From: an uncultured Clostridia bacterium
GTDB taxonomy: Bacteria; Bacillota; Clostridia; Monoglobales; Monoglobaceae
NCBI GenBank assembly: GCA_934463175.1
Contig: CAKSIW010000006.1
Location: 1-56,781, forward strand
Length of the DNA: 56,781 nucleotides
Direction of reading: 5' to 3'
Shown here: piece by piece, positions 24,731 through 33,116 of the stretch
Position numbering within the stretch: position 1 is the first letter of the stretch
How the letters are laid out: each line of letters opens with the position of its first letter
Notes under the pieces: generated by a model
The model's database searches: none
Told to the model about the DNA's origin: nothing
Seen by the model: the letters and a program-made list of their open reading frames with translations, nothing else
Program-made: the position numbers and the translations under genes

Positions 24731-25272
24731 TTTTCGTCACCTCCGAAGTTATATCCAAGGCTGACCGCCTTCATGTTGAGGTCAAACAGGTTTTGGCGTT
24801 TTGCCGAAACAACCTTTGCCATTGCCTTTTCGATTGTTTCCTCCGAGAGTGCCTTGCTGTGCTTAATCATGAGACCGATCATAATCATGTTTGCAAGACC
24901 CGGGAGGTTCTCCTCGGACGCAATGCGCGTTGCCGGGATATAGTGTGCGCTGACATCGCCGCGTGCGGTCTTTTTGTCAATCAGAGAGCTGTCGACATAA
25001 ATCTGACCGCCCGGCTTGACCGCGTTTTCATAGCGATCAAAGGAAGGAGCGTTCATTGCAATCAGAATGTCGGGCTTGTCAACAATCGGAGAGCCGATTT
25101 TGCTGTCACTGATGATTATGCTGCAATTCGCCGTTCCGCCGCGCATTTCGGGTCCGTAGGACGGAAGCCAGCTGACCTCCTTTTCCTCAATCAGACCGCC
25201 GTATGCCAGAAACTTGCCTGAGAACAGGATTCCCTGTCCGCCGAAGCCTGCTATCAAAATCTGCTTAGTCAT
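24727..25272 (-). CDS. 2-oxoacid:ferredoxin oxidoreductase, gamma subunit
   Basis: The 181-residue protein (ATG 25272, just after the beta subunit coding sequence begins to end; 8-base overlap) has the glycine-rich AGFGGQGILFSGK start (about 7-19). It also has the WLPSYGPEMRGGTANC motif typical of the gamma domain of Por/Kor/Vor enzymes. It closes the CoA-binding site of the complex. Upstream codons in frame do not match the family. It belongs to the four-subunit set at 24727-27313. Confidence 0.92.
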   Translation of the reverse strand: MTKQILIAGFGGQGILFSGKFLAYGGLIEEKEVSWLPSYGPEMRGGTANCSIIISDSKIGSPIVDKPDILIAMNAPSFDRYENAVKPGGQIYVDSSLIDKKTARGDVSAHYIPATRIASEENLPGLANMIMIGLMIKHSKALSEETIEKAMAKVVSAKRQNLFDLNMKAVSLGYNFGGDEK

Positions 25273-26023
25273 TCGCGTTTCCCTCCTCTTTGGTTTTGTC
25301 TTTATATACACCTAAGGGATAGTAGGGTATCATTTCGGATTCCAGCCAGCCGAGAGCGTCCTCGGGAGATTTGCCCCAGTTGGTCGGGCAGGTTGAAAGA
25401 ACCTCAATCAGCGAGAAGCCCTTGCCGTCAATCTGGTTCTGAAACGCCTTTTTGATGGCTTCCTTTGCACGTTTGACGTTTTTGACGCTGTTCACTGCGA
25501 CTCTTTCGAGATATGCCGCGCCGTCAACCTTTGAAAGCATTTCGCAGACCTTCACGGGATAGCCCACCTTTGAGACATCTCTGCCGTAGGGCGAGGTCTG
25601 TGTGACCTGACCGGGCAGTGTTGTCGGAGCCATCTGACCGCCCGTCATGCCGTAGATTGCGTTGTTTACGAATATGACGGTTATGTTCTCGCCTCTTGCT
25701 GCGGAATGAACTGTTTCAGCCGTTCCGATTGCGGCGAGGTCGCCGTCGCCCTGATATGTGAACACGATTTTGTCACCGTCGGAGCGTTTAACACCCGTTG
25801 CAACAGCCGGTGCTCTGCCGTGAGCCGCCTGAACCATGTCAACATTGAAATAGTTATATGCAAATACCGAACAGCCGACAGAGGCAACACCGATTGTTCT
25901 GCCCTCAATGCCAAGCTCGTCAATTGCCTCCGCAACCAGTCTGTGAATGATTCCGTGCGTGCAGCCGGGGCAATAGTGCAGCGTTGCGTCGGTAAGTGCC
26001 TTTGGTTTTTCAAAAACTGTCAT
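25265..26023 (-). CDS. 2-oxoacid:ferredoxin oxidoreductase, beta (TPP-binding) subunit
   Basis: The 252-residue subunit binds thiamine diphosphate and a cluster: YCPGCTHG near the N-terminus, GVGC-like ASVGCSVFAYNYF (about 48), the TPP/Mg motif TYQGDGDLAAIG (about 90-101) and FVNNAIYGMTGGQMAPTT (about 120). GGAGG at 26036-26040 lies 12 bases before ATG 26023; the GTG at 26035 touches that site and is unlikely. The motif set fits 2-oxoisovalerate (Vor) or 2-oxoglutarate (Kor) enzymes; the adjacent IlvE favours branched-chain oxoacids. Confidence 0.92.
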   Translation of the reverse strand: MTVFEKPKALTDATLHYCPGCTHGIIHRLVAEAIDELGIEGRTIGVASVGCSVFAYNYFNVDMVQAAHGRAPAVATGVKRSDGDKIVFTYQGDGDLAAIGTAETVHSAARGENITVIFVNNAIYGMTGGQMAPTTLPGQVTQTSPYGRDVSKVGYPVKVCEMLSKVDGAAYLERVAVNSVKNVKRAKEAIKKAFQNQIDGKGFSLIEVLSTCPTNWGKSPEDALGWLESEMIPYYPLGVYKDKTKEEGNAND

Positions 26024-26024
26024 A

Positions 26025-27095
26025 TTATTTTGCACCTCCCAGATTATTTGCTTCCGTGATTTTGTCGAGAACGTTTTCGGTTGTCGGAATCATACCGCCC
26101 GTGCGGCTGCAAAGCAGAACCGGCTTTTTGCAGCGTATGCTCAGCTCAACGTCCTCCATCATCTGACCCATGTTCAGCTCAACCGAGATGAACGCTTTAA
26201 CCTTGTCTGCGGCGCGGCACAGAACTTCCTTCGGGAACGGCCAGAGGGTGATCGGTCTGATCATGCCGACCTTGATTCCCGCCTTCCGCGCCTCGTCGAT
26301 TGCGTTCTGCGAAACTCTTGCCGCAACGCCGAATGCAACAATGCAGATTTCAGCGTCATCCATCATATATTCATCATACATAACCTCGTTTTTCTCAACG
26401 GTTTTGTATCTTTCAAATCTGTCAATGTTGAACTGCTCAAGCTCATCGGGCTTCAGGAAGAGGGAGTTCACAATGTTCGGCTTTCTTTCGCCATTTGTGC
26501 CCGTGAGTGCCCACGGCTTGTCATATTTGTGAACCTCGCCCATGTCAAGCGAAACAGGCTCCATCATCTGACCCATTGTTCCGTCTGCCAGCAGCATGAC
26601 GGGCATTCTGTATTTGTCTGCAACGTCAAAGCCGTGGAAGGTCAGGCTGACCATTTCCTGAACCGACGCCGGAGCGAGAACGATGAGGTGATAGTCACCG
26701 TGACCGCCGCCCTTTGTTGCCTGAAAATAGTCCGACTGTGACGGCTGGATTCCTCCGAGACCGGGACCGCCGCGCTGAACGTTGACGATGAGCGCAGGAA
26801 GATCGCAGCCTGCAAGGTATGAAATTCCCTCGCTCTTCAGCGAAATACCGGGGCTTGATGATGAGGTCATAACCCTTTTCCCTGTTGAGGAAACGCCGAT
26901 GACCATGTTGATTGCCGCAATTTCGCTTTCAGCCTGCAAAAACACGCCGCCGTCAATTTTCGGCAGTCTTTTTGACATATATGCCGCAACCTCTGTCTGC
27001 GGTGTGATCGGATAGCCGAAATAGTGATGACAGCCTGCCATGATTGCAGCCTCTGCCATTGCCTCGTTGCCTTTCATTAATACCTTTTCACTCAA
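26025..27095 (-). CDS. vorB: 2-oxoacid:ferredoxin oxidoreductase, alpha subunit (VorB type)
   Basis: The 356-residue alpha subunit pairs with the beta subunit to decarboxylate 2-oxoacids to acyl-CoA while reducing ferredoxin. It starts MSEKVLMKGNEAMAEAA and has YFGYPITPQTEVAAYM (about 25-40), QAESEIAAINMVIGVSSTG (about 54), TSSSSPGISLKSEG (about 78) and QRGGPGLGG (about 107). These match subunits commonly named 3-methyl-2-oxobutanoate dehydrogenase VorB. The start is a TTG (27095) with GGGGGA 7-8 bases upstream. It follows the ferredoxin subunit by 14 bases and leads into the beta subunit with a 1-base gap. Confidence 0.92.
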   Translation of the reverse strand: MSEKVLMKGNEAMAEAAIMAGCHHYFGYPITPQTEVAAYMSKRLPKIDGGVFLQAESEIAAINMVIGVSSTGKRVMTSSSSPGISLKSEGISYLAGCDLPALIVNVQRGGPGLGGIQPSQSDYFQATKGGGHGDYHLIVLAPASVQEMVSLTFHGFDVADKYRMPVMLLADGTMGQMMEPVSLDMGEVHKYDKPWALTGTNGERKPNIVNSLFLKPDELEQFNIDRFERYKTVEKNEVMYDEYMMDDAEICIVAFGVAARVSQNAIDEARKAGIKVGMIRPITLWPFPKEVLCRAADKVKAFISVELNMGQMMEDVELSIRCKKPVLLCSRTGGMIPTTENVLDKITEANNLGGAK

Positions 27096-27109
27096 TTTAA
27101 ATTCCCCCT

Positions 27110-27313
27110 TTATCTCTCAACCGTAATAACGCAGTCGGGACACATTGTGGCGCAGAATGCGCAGCCGATGCATTTTTCTTTTTCGCTGACGCCTGCGGGG
27201 TGATAGCCCTTTGCGTTCAGATCGTCTTTGAGCGCAACGATGCCTTTCGGACAGGCGCTCACGCAAAGACCGCAGCCCTTGCACAGGTTTTCGTTAAAAG
27301 TGACGTTTGCCAT
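27110..27313 (-). CDS. 2[4Fe-4S] ferredoxin-type delta subunit of the oxidoreductase
   Basis: This 67-residue protein has two complete cluster motifs, CKGCGLCVSACP (about 10-21) and CIGCAFCATMCP (about 48-59), the standard dicluster ferredoxin. ATG 27313 is preceded by AAAGGAGG at 7-8 bases; longer in-frame readings upstream lack family similarity. It passes electrons from the TPP centre to free ferredoxin and is the first of the four Vor subunit genes. Confidence 0.93.
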   Translation of the reverse strand: MANVTFNENLCKGCGLCVSACPKGIVALKDDLNAKGYHPAGVSEKEKCIGCAFCATMCPDCVITVER

Positions 27314-27359
27314 ATGTTTGTTCCTCCTTTGATAATTTGCGTGGTTTGTCTTGTGGCAT

Positions 27360-28034
27360 TCACCATGATTGTCTGACATATATATCAATCGGGAAAAGTC
27401 CCTCAACCTTGCCCTCAAGTGACGGCGCAAGGTCGGATTTCACCGTTGTCATGCGGATTTTAAGCCCTGTCAGCGCGGAAACCTCATTTGCATAGTCAAC
27501 CGACCGCAGAACCGTGTCCGCGTCTGTCTCGTCGCCGAGGTTTGAGTTGTTCACAAGCCCCGTGAACCGAATTGCCGCAGCCTGTTCAATCTCGCGCATA
27601 ACCTCAACCGTTGAAGCCGCGTCCGATGTCAGAAAACGGCAGCGGTTTATGACGAACAGCATTTCATAGTCGCCGATTTTTCGGATTGCCTCGGAATAAC
27701 GCCCGAGAGCCAGTGCGCCGCGGTCATCGCCACCGACGTCAATGACAGAGTATAGCCCGCTGTCATCAATCACCGCATATGCCTCGGCAGGAAGCGCGGG
27801 AGTGTCAACGTTGGTGTTGGCATACGGCGATGAAATCAGCCGAATGCCGTGCTGCGCGAGAACCTCTGCCGAGTCCTTTGTGCGGAAATACGGGTTCACG
27901 ATGTCAAGGTCGGCAATTGCGGTGCGCCGTCCGCCTGCGGCAATGTGCAGCGCATAGTTCACCGCCGCATTTGTTTTGCCGCTGCCGTAGTGTCCCGCAA
28001 AAATTGTGATCCGCTTCAGATTTCCATTGTCCAT
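27360..28034 (-). CDS. MinD/ParA-like P-loop ATPase associated with the Vor operon
   Basis: The 224-residue protein has a deviant-Walker-like start FAGHYGSGKTNAAVNYAL (about 12-29), DLDIVNP (about 43-49) for the switch region and SVIDVGGDD (about 95-103) for Walker B. This is the SIMIBI fold of CobQ/MinD/ParA-type ATPases. There is no CXXC scaffold motif of Mrp/NBP35 type. Its ATG lies 19 bases inside the end of ilvE, so it is coupled to the aminotransferase, and the Vor ferredoxin follows. A maturation or assembly role for the Fe-S oxidoreductase is a reasonable inference but not shown. Confidence 0.75.
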   Translation of the reverse strand: MDNGNLKRITIFAGHYGSGKTNAAVNYALHIAAGGRRTAIADLDIVNPYFRTKDSAEVLAQHGIRLISSPYANTNVDTPALPAEAYAVIDDSGLYSVIDVGGDDRGALALGRYSEAIRKIGDYEMLFVINRCRFLTSDAASTVEVMREIEQAAAIRFTGLVNNSNLGDETDADTVLRSVDYANEVSALTGLKIRMTTVKSDLAPSLEGKVEGLFPIDIYVRQSW

Positions 28035-29074
28035 CCGTATTTATCCTCTTTCTTTCCCCACTGGATTCCCGTGAGCTTGTCATAGAGTGCCTGAGTTACC
28101 TCTCCGATTTCATTGCCGTTGACGGTGTGTGCGACACCTTCGTAATACAGCTCGCCGATCGGGGAAACGACAGCCGCGGTTCCGCAGCCCCATGCCTCTT
28201 CAAGCTTGCCGTTCTCTGCAGCCGAAATCAGCTCGTCAACCGAAAGGAGTCTCTCCTCAACAGTGAAGCCTGCGTCGCGCAGAACCTCAATGCACGATTT
28301 TCTTGTGATTCCGGGGAGGATTGAGCCTGTCAGCTTCGGTGTCACAATTTTGCCGTCAATCTTGAACATAACGTTCATTGCGCCGACCTCTTCGATGTAT
28401 TTACGCTCAACACCGTCAAGCCACAGAACCTGTGTGAAGCCCTGTTTTTCGGCATTCTCGCCTGCGCGGTTTGCCGCTGCATAGTTGCCGCCGCATTTTG
28501 CCTCGCCCGTTCCGCCGCGGACTGCGCGGACATCGTCCTTTTCAATCATGATTTTTACGGGATTGATTCCCTCGGCATAATAGCTGCCGCTCGGCGACGC
28601 AATGATGACAAAGGTTGCGCGGTTGATGGAATGAACGCCGAGAGACTCATCATTTCCGAACAGGAACGGTCTGATGTAGAGCGATTCGCCGTCCTTTGAC
28701 GGAACCCATGCCTCGTCAATGCGGACAAGCGCGAGAATTGCGTCAAGCATATCCTGCTCGGGCATTTGCGGAAGTCTCATTCTTTCAGCCGAGTTGTTCA
28801 TTCTTCTGACATTTTCAAGAGGACGGAACAGCTGAACCTTGCCGTCTGCGCGTCTGTATGCCTTCATGCCCTCAAAAATTTCCGAGCCGTAGTGGAAAAC
28901 CGTTGCGGCAGGGTGCATACTGAGGTTTCCGAACGGTACGATTCTTGCATCATGCCAGCCGCGGTCTCTTGAATAGTCCGCAATGAACATATGGTCGGTG
29001 AAGATTTTACCGAATCCGAGATTCTCGGTCGGTATCTGTTTCGGTGAAGCTGTTTTTGTAACCTTGATTTCCAT
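28016..29074 (-). CDS. ilvE: Branched-chain amino acid aminotransferase
   Basis: The 352-residue class IV PLP enzyme interconverts Val, Leu and Ile with their 2-oxoacids. The PLP lysine is in GGTGEAKCGGNYAA (about 187-200). The FHYGSEIFEGMKAYR segment (about 59-73), SLYIRPFLFG (about 131) and GTAAVVSPIGE (about 301) match the longer IlvE type. AGGAGAGAG precedes the ATG. It lies 12 bases after the TIM-barrel/synthetase gene and overlaps the ATPase gene. In this cluster it would supply the 2-oxoacids that Vor converts to branched acyl-CoA. Confidence 0.94.
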   Translation of the reverse strand: MEIKVTKTASPKQIPTENLGFGKIFTDHMFIADYSRDRGWHDARIVPFGNLSMHPAATVFHYGSEIFEGMKAYRRADGKVQLFRPLENVRRMNNSAERMRLPQMPEQDMLDAILALVRIDEAWVPSKDGESLYIRPFLFGNDESLGVHSINRATFVIIASPSGSYYAEGINPVKIMIEKDDVRAVRGGTGEAKCGGNYAAANRAGENAEKQGFTQVLWLDGVERKYIEEVGAMNVMFKIDGKIVTPKLTGSILPGITRKSCIEVLRDAGFTVEERLLSVDELISAAENGKLEEAWGCGTAAVVSPIGELYYEGVAHTVNGNEIGEVTQALYDKLTGIQWGKKEDKYGWTMEI

Positions 29075-29086
29075 GATTTCTCTCTC

Positions 29087-31543
29087 CTATTCCGTGACGA
29101 TTCCGTCAACCTTTTTAATTTTTAATCTTGCTGCTGCGTCTTCACGCATTTTATATTTCAGAATCTTGCCTGCGACATTCATCGGAAATTCCTTAACAAA
29201 GTCGATATAGCGCGGAACCTTGTGCTTTGCCATGTGGGAGCGGACATATTCCTTCATCTCGTCCTCTGTCATTTCTTCGCCGTCCTTCAGAATTATGCAA
29301 GCCATGATTTCCTCACCATACTGCTCATCGGGGATTCCGATGACCTGAACGTCCTTAACCTTCGGGTGGGTGTATATGAACTCCTCAATCTCCTTGGGGT
29401 ATATGTTCTCGCCGCCTCGAATGATCATGTCCTTCAGTCTGCCGGTGATCCGGTAGTTGCCCTCGGGGGTTCTGAGTGCCAGGTCTCCCGTGTGCAGCCA
29501 GCCGTCGCGGTCAATTGCGCTTGCGGTTGCTGCCGGCATTTTATAGTAGCCCTTCATTATGTTATATCCCCGTGCGACAAATTCGCCCGTTGTGTTGTCG
29601 GGCAGCTCCTCGCCCGTCTCGGGGTCAACAATGCGGCATTCGATTTCGGGAAGTGCGCGTCCGACCGTTGAAACCCTGACAGAAATCGGGTCGTCGGTTG
29701 AACTCATTGTGCAGCCGGGGGAGCTTTCGGTCTGACCGTAGACAATTGTGATTTCGGTCATGTTCATCTTCTCCACAACCTGCTTCATGACAGGCTCGGG
29801 GCAGGGTGAGCCTGCCATAATTCCCGTGCGCATATACTGAAAATCAGTATGCTCAAAATCGGGGTGCTCCAGCATTGCAATGAACATTGTCGGAACGCCG
29901 TGGAATGCTGTGATATGCTCCTGGTTTATGCACGCAAGAGCAGGCTTCGGTGTGAAATACGGCAGCGGATAGAGCGATGTGCCGTGTGTCATTGAAGCTG
30001 TCATTGCAAGCACCATGCCGAAGCAATGGAACATCGGAACCTGAATCATCATTCTGTCCGCGGTGGACAAGTCCATTCTGTCGCCGATACATTTTCCGTT
30101 GTTCACAATGTTATAGTGCGTCAGCATAACGCCCTTGGGGAAGCCTGTTGTTCCTGAGGTATACTGCATGTTGCAGACATCGTGAACATTCACCGCCGCC
30201 GCCATGCGTCTGACCTCGTCCGTGTGAACCTTTCTGCCGCGTGCAAGTGCCTCGTCCCATGTCAGACAGCCTGTCTGACGGTAGCCGACGGTGATTACGT
30301 TGCGCAGGAAGGGCAGACGCTTTGCGTGCAGAAAGTCTGATGACGCCTTCTCCGAAAGCTCGGGGCAAAGCTCGGCGATAATCTGAGAATAGTTCGAGTC
30401 TCTGTAGCCCTCAATCATGATGAGCGTGTGCGTGTCGGACTGCTTCAGCAGATATTCTGCCTCGTGGATTTTATATGCCGTGTTCATCGAAACAAGCACC
30501 GCGCCGATTTTTGTGACTGCCCAGAACGCAATGTACCACTGCGGAACATTTGTTGCCCAGACCGCAACGTGATGGCCTGCGCGGACACCGAGGGCAATGA
30601 GGCTTTTTGCAAATGCGTCAACGTCATCGCGGAACTCGGAATATGTTCTGGTGTAGTCAAGGGTTGTATATTTGAACGCATACTGGTCGGGGAAGTTTTC
30701 AACCATGGTGTCCAGCACCTGAGAGAAGGTTTTCTCAATCAGCGCGTCCTTTTTCCAGACGAATTTTCCCGTGCCTGCGCGGTTCTCATAGAGTGCGGCT
30801 TTTGCGCGCGACAGGTCGTTATAGCGCGACATGAAGCTGACAAAGTGCGGGAAAATTATGTTGTGGTCGCCAATCTCCGAAACCCACTCGGGATTCCATT
30901 CGATTGAGATGAAGCCGTCATAGTTTATGCTCCTGAGAGCGTTTATGAAGTCACTGATCGGGAGGCTGCCCTCGCCGATTATGCTGTGCTCGTCAAGGCT
31001 TTCCGAATCCTTGATGTGAATGTGTCTGACATATGCGCCGAGGTTTGTGATTGTCTCCTCCGCGCTTTCGCCGCATACGCGGTAGGGATAGTGCATATCC
31101 CACAGAGCGGCTAAGTTATCGTCCGCAAAGCTTTCGAGAAGTGCGCGCAGCTTTTTTGTGTCGGCATATTCGCCGACCGTTTCAACCAGCAATGTGACGC
31201 CGTTTTCTCTTGCAAACGGCAGTGCGCCTTCAATGAAGCTGCGTGCATCGCCGAATGCCTTCAGTCTGACATACGGTATGCGCAGACGGACAATTGCTTC
31301 CTTCATGCGCTCAAACTCCGCCGCTGCGGCGTCCGCGTCTGCTGCCACGTCATGCACAAGGTCAATGCACGGGATTTTGATGTTATATTCAATCAGTCTG
31401 TGATATACCTCCGCGAGATTTTCATCTGCAATCTCGTCAACGCTGTGAAGCTCGATTCCGTTGAATTTATATTCCGCGGCAATATCCAGAAACTCGCCGA
31501 TGTTGAAGTTTTTCCATTTGTTTGTCGAAAAGGACAGTTTCAT
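29087..31543 (-). CDS. Fusion: xylose-isomerase-like TIM barrel + AMP-forming acyl-CoA synthetase
   Basis: The 818-residue protein is one continuous frame with two domains. Residues 1 to about 245 resemble the AP-endonuclease-2/xylose isomerase TIM barrel family, with likely metal ligands in VETVGEY (about 120), LWDMHYPYR (about 148), HIHIKD (about 174) and IEWNPEW (about 214). Residues about 265-818 are a complete FadD-like synthetase: MQYTSGTTGFPKGVMLTH (about 459-476), YGQTESSPG, GWLHTGDLA and the C-terminal NVAGKILKYKMRE with the A10 Lys. GAGGAGG precedes the ATG, which shares one base with the previous stop. What the barrel adds to the synthetase is unknown. Confidence 0.88.
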   Translation of the reverse strand: MKLSFSTNKWKNFNIGEFLDIAAEYKFNGIELHSVDEIADENLAEVYHRLIEYNIKIPCIDLVHDVAADADAAAAEFERMKEAIVRLRIPYVRLKAFGDARSFIEGALPFARENGVTLLVETVGEYADTKKLRALLESFADDNLAALWDMHYPYRVCGESAEETITNLGAYVRHIHIKDSESLDEHSIIGEGSLPISDFINALRSINYDGFISIEWNPEWVSEIGDHNIIFPHFVSFMSRYNDLSRAKAALYENRAGTGKFVWKKDALIEKTFSQVLDTMVENFPDQYAFKYTTLDYTRTYSEFRDDVDAFAKSLIALGVRAGHHVAVWATNVPQWYIAFWAVTKIGAVLVSMNTAYKIHEAEYLLKQSDTHTLIMIEGYRDSNYSQIIAELCPELSEKASSDFLHAKRLPFLRNVITVGYRQTGCLTWDEALARGRKVHTDEVRRMAAAVNVHDVCNMQYTSGTTGFPKGVMLTHYNIVNNGKCIGDRMDLSTADRMMIQVPMFHCFGMVLAMTASMTHGTSLYPLPYFTPKPALACINQEHITAFHGVPTMFIAMLEHPDFEHTDFQYMRTGIMAGSPCPEPVMKQVVEKMNMTEITIVYGQTESSPGCTMSSTDDPISVRVSTVGRALPEIECRIVDPETGEELPDNTTGEFVARGYNIMKGYYKMPAATASAIDRDGWLHTGDLALRTPEGNYRITGRLKDMIIRGGENIYPKEIEEFIYTHPKVKDVQVIGIPDEQYGEEIMACIILKDGEEMTEDEMKEYVRSHMAKHKVPRYIDFVKEFPMNVAGKILKYKMREDAAARLKIKKVDGIVTE

Positions 31544-32946
31544 CAGATTTCCTCCTCAAAGCATATTTTGTTCAGAGCGTTAATATATGCGTTTATGCTT
31601 GCTCCGACAATGTCTGTTGATGTTCCCTTGCCCGAAAAGAGCTTTCCGCCGTGGCGGAGACGGACAACGCTTTCGCCGAGAGCCTCGCGTCCGCGCGTCA
31701 CCGACTGAATGCGGAAATCGTCAAGCTCATAGTGATGCCCAGTGATTTGCTCAATTGCAAGGAAGGACGCGTCAATCGGACCGTCACCGATGCAGAAGCC
31801 GTGAACAAGCTCACCGTGCTTCCAAAGCTCAAGGCTTGCGGTCGGGGTCATGATGTTTCCGCTGTTGATGACATAGCTTTTCAGCTTATAGGTCGGTGCA
31901 ACCTGCATTGCGGTGCTTGCAACAATTGCATCAAGCTCCGTCGCGCTGACCGATTTCTTTGCCGCGGTCTTTGAGAATTCGTCATAAACCGCCGCCATAT
32001 CCTCCTCCGACAGGTCATAGCCAAGCTTTTCAACCGCAGCCGCAACGGTTCTTATGTCGTCTCCGGCACTCAGTGAGAGGTTCTCGGACAGCTCCGTGCC
32101 GACCGCGTTGTCAAAGGGTGTTCCGTCTCCCGTGTGTGCGTTTGCCGCGCGGCAAAGCTGTTTAATGGAGTTTTCAAGAACCGTCATGTTGATTTGCGTT
32201 CTGATTCCGAGAAGTGCCGCTTTCTCTCTGAACACTCTTGAAACGGAGCGGAGAGAGGGGCATTTGGGGGAATCTATGACGGTTTTGATTTGCGTCACGC
32301 CGCAGCCGACACAGGATATTGCACAGGCAACCGCCATGCGAAGCTCATTTGAGCATTCGGCGGACAGGGTGCAGCCGTCCAGCTCGGGAACGTTTTCGCG
32401 GACGCGGTTTATAAATTCGTCAAGCTCCGCAGGAAGCATTATTCCTGCCGAGTCGCAGAGCGTGACGGTTTTTGCACCGTTTTTCACCGCACATTTTGCG
32501 GCATTGAAGAGAAACTCACTCTCTGCACGCGTGCTGTCCAGCAGTGACACCTCAACATCGCCGCAGATTTCCGCCGCGTGCTTCACAACCGCCTCCATGC
32601 GCTCCAAAAGCTTTGCGGGCTTGAGGTGGCATATGTATTCCATCTGAACGGTTGACACGGGAATCATAATGTTGAGTCTTGGCTTTGCGGCGTTTGCAAT
32701 TGCGGCATATGCCGTGTCGGCCTCCGCCTCACTCAGCCCCGCCGGGCAGGAAATCACGCTGTTTTTTATGATTGGCGAGATTGTGTGCAGGAACAGTATG
32801 TCGGTTTTTCCGTTTACAATCGGCGCAGTTTCAATCACGTCAACGTTCAGCCTGTCAAGCTGCTTTGCAGTCTCGATTTTTTCCTTGAAGCTCATGTTCT
32901 CGGATTTTTCTCTCAGTGTTATATCACAAATTCGTATATCTGTCAT
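31543..32946 (-). CDS. LeuA-like (isopropylmalate/citramalate synthase family) protein with lost metal site
   Basis: The 467-residue protein aligns along the HMGL/LeuA barrel (about 4-245) and has a C-terminal LeuA allosteric domain (about 352-460, with STDIVGASINAYINAL). The barrel is degenerate. The first metal Asp is kept (Asp8), but the usual RDGEQ reads REKSE. The His-Cys-His-Asn metal motif reads Glu197-Cys-Ser199-Asn200, and the NGxGERxGN region reads DSPKCPS (225-231). Both metal histidines are thus missing. It may be a non-catalytic or altered-function paralogue that still senses leucine. ATG 32946 has GGAG 7 bases upstream; its TGA shares a base with the next ATG. Confidence 0.82.
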   Translation of the reverse strand: MTDIRICDITLREKSENMSFKEKIETAKQLDRLNVDVIETAPIVNGKTDILFLHTISPIIKNSVISCPAGLSEAEADTAYAAIANAAKPRLNIMIPVSTVQMEYICHLKPAKLLERMEAVVKHAAEICGDVEVSLLDSTRAESEFLFNAAKCAVKNGAKTVTLCDSAGIMLPAELDEFINRVRENVPELDGCTLSAECSNELRMAVACAISCVGCGVTQIKTVIDSPKCPSLRSVSRVFREKAALLGIRTQINMTVLENSIKQLCRAANAHTGDGTPFDNAVGTELSENLSLSAGDDIRTVAAAVEKLGYDLSEEDMAAVYDEFSKTAAKKSVSATELDAIVASTAMQVAPTYKLKSYVINSGNIMTPTASLELWKHGELVHGFCIGDGPIDASFLAIEQITGHHYELDDFRIQSVTRGREALGESVVRLRHGGKLFSGKGTSTDIVGASINAYINALNKICFEEEI

Positions 32947-32958
32947 TTTTAATCTCCG

Positions 32959-33027
32959 TTCCACCGTCCTGCAACGGCATAAGTTTTAATAAAATTCTCC
33001 TATCCGCAGGGAAAGTGATGATAAGAG
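32959..33027. repeat. Dispersed 69-bp element, copy A
   Basis: This intergenic block matches 52450-52517 over its whole length with one indel. Shared parts on the plus strand include CCGTCCTGC, CGGCA, TAATAAAATTC, GCAGGG and ATAAGAG. CCTGC (32968-32972) can pair with GCAGG (33006-33010), closing a loop of about 33 bases. It sits 13 bases before the LeuA-like gene on the minus strand. Confidence 0.65.
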
Positions 33028-33116
33028 TTCAGCCGCCCGTGTGTTTTCGGACATATGCGAAAGAAATACGCTTTAATCCGTCCGGCGGATTTGCGAAAAA
33101 GAGGTTTCCGCGTTTG

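Noticed and set aside
27314..27430. Longer N-terminus for the ferredoxin subunit
   Set aside because: It overlaps the ATPase gene antiphase, and AAAGGAGG directly precedes ATG 27313.
32947..33116. T-box riboswitch before the LeuA-like gene (GGTGGAAC near the start codon on the minus strand)
   Set aside because: The full T-box sequence, antiterminator and specifier stem cannot be found; the similar sequence is part of the dispersed repeat also present at 52450.
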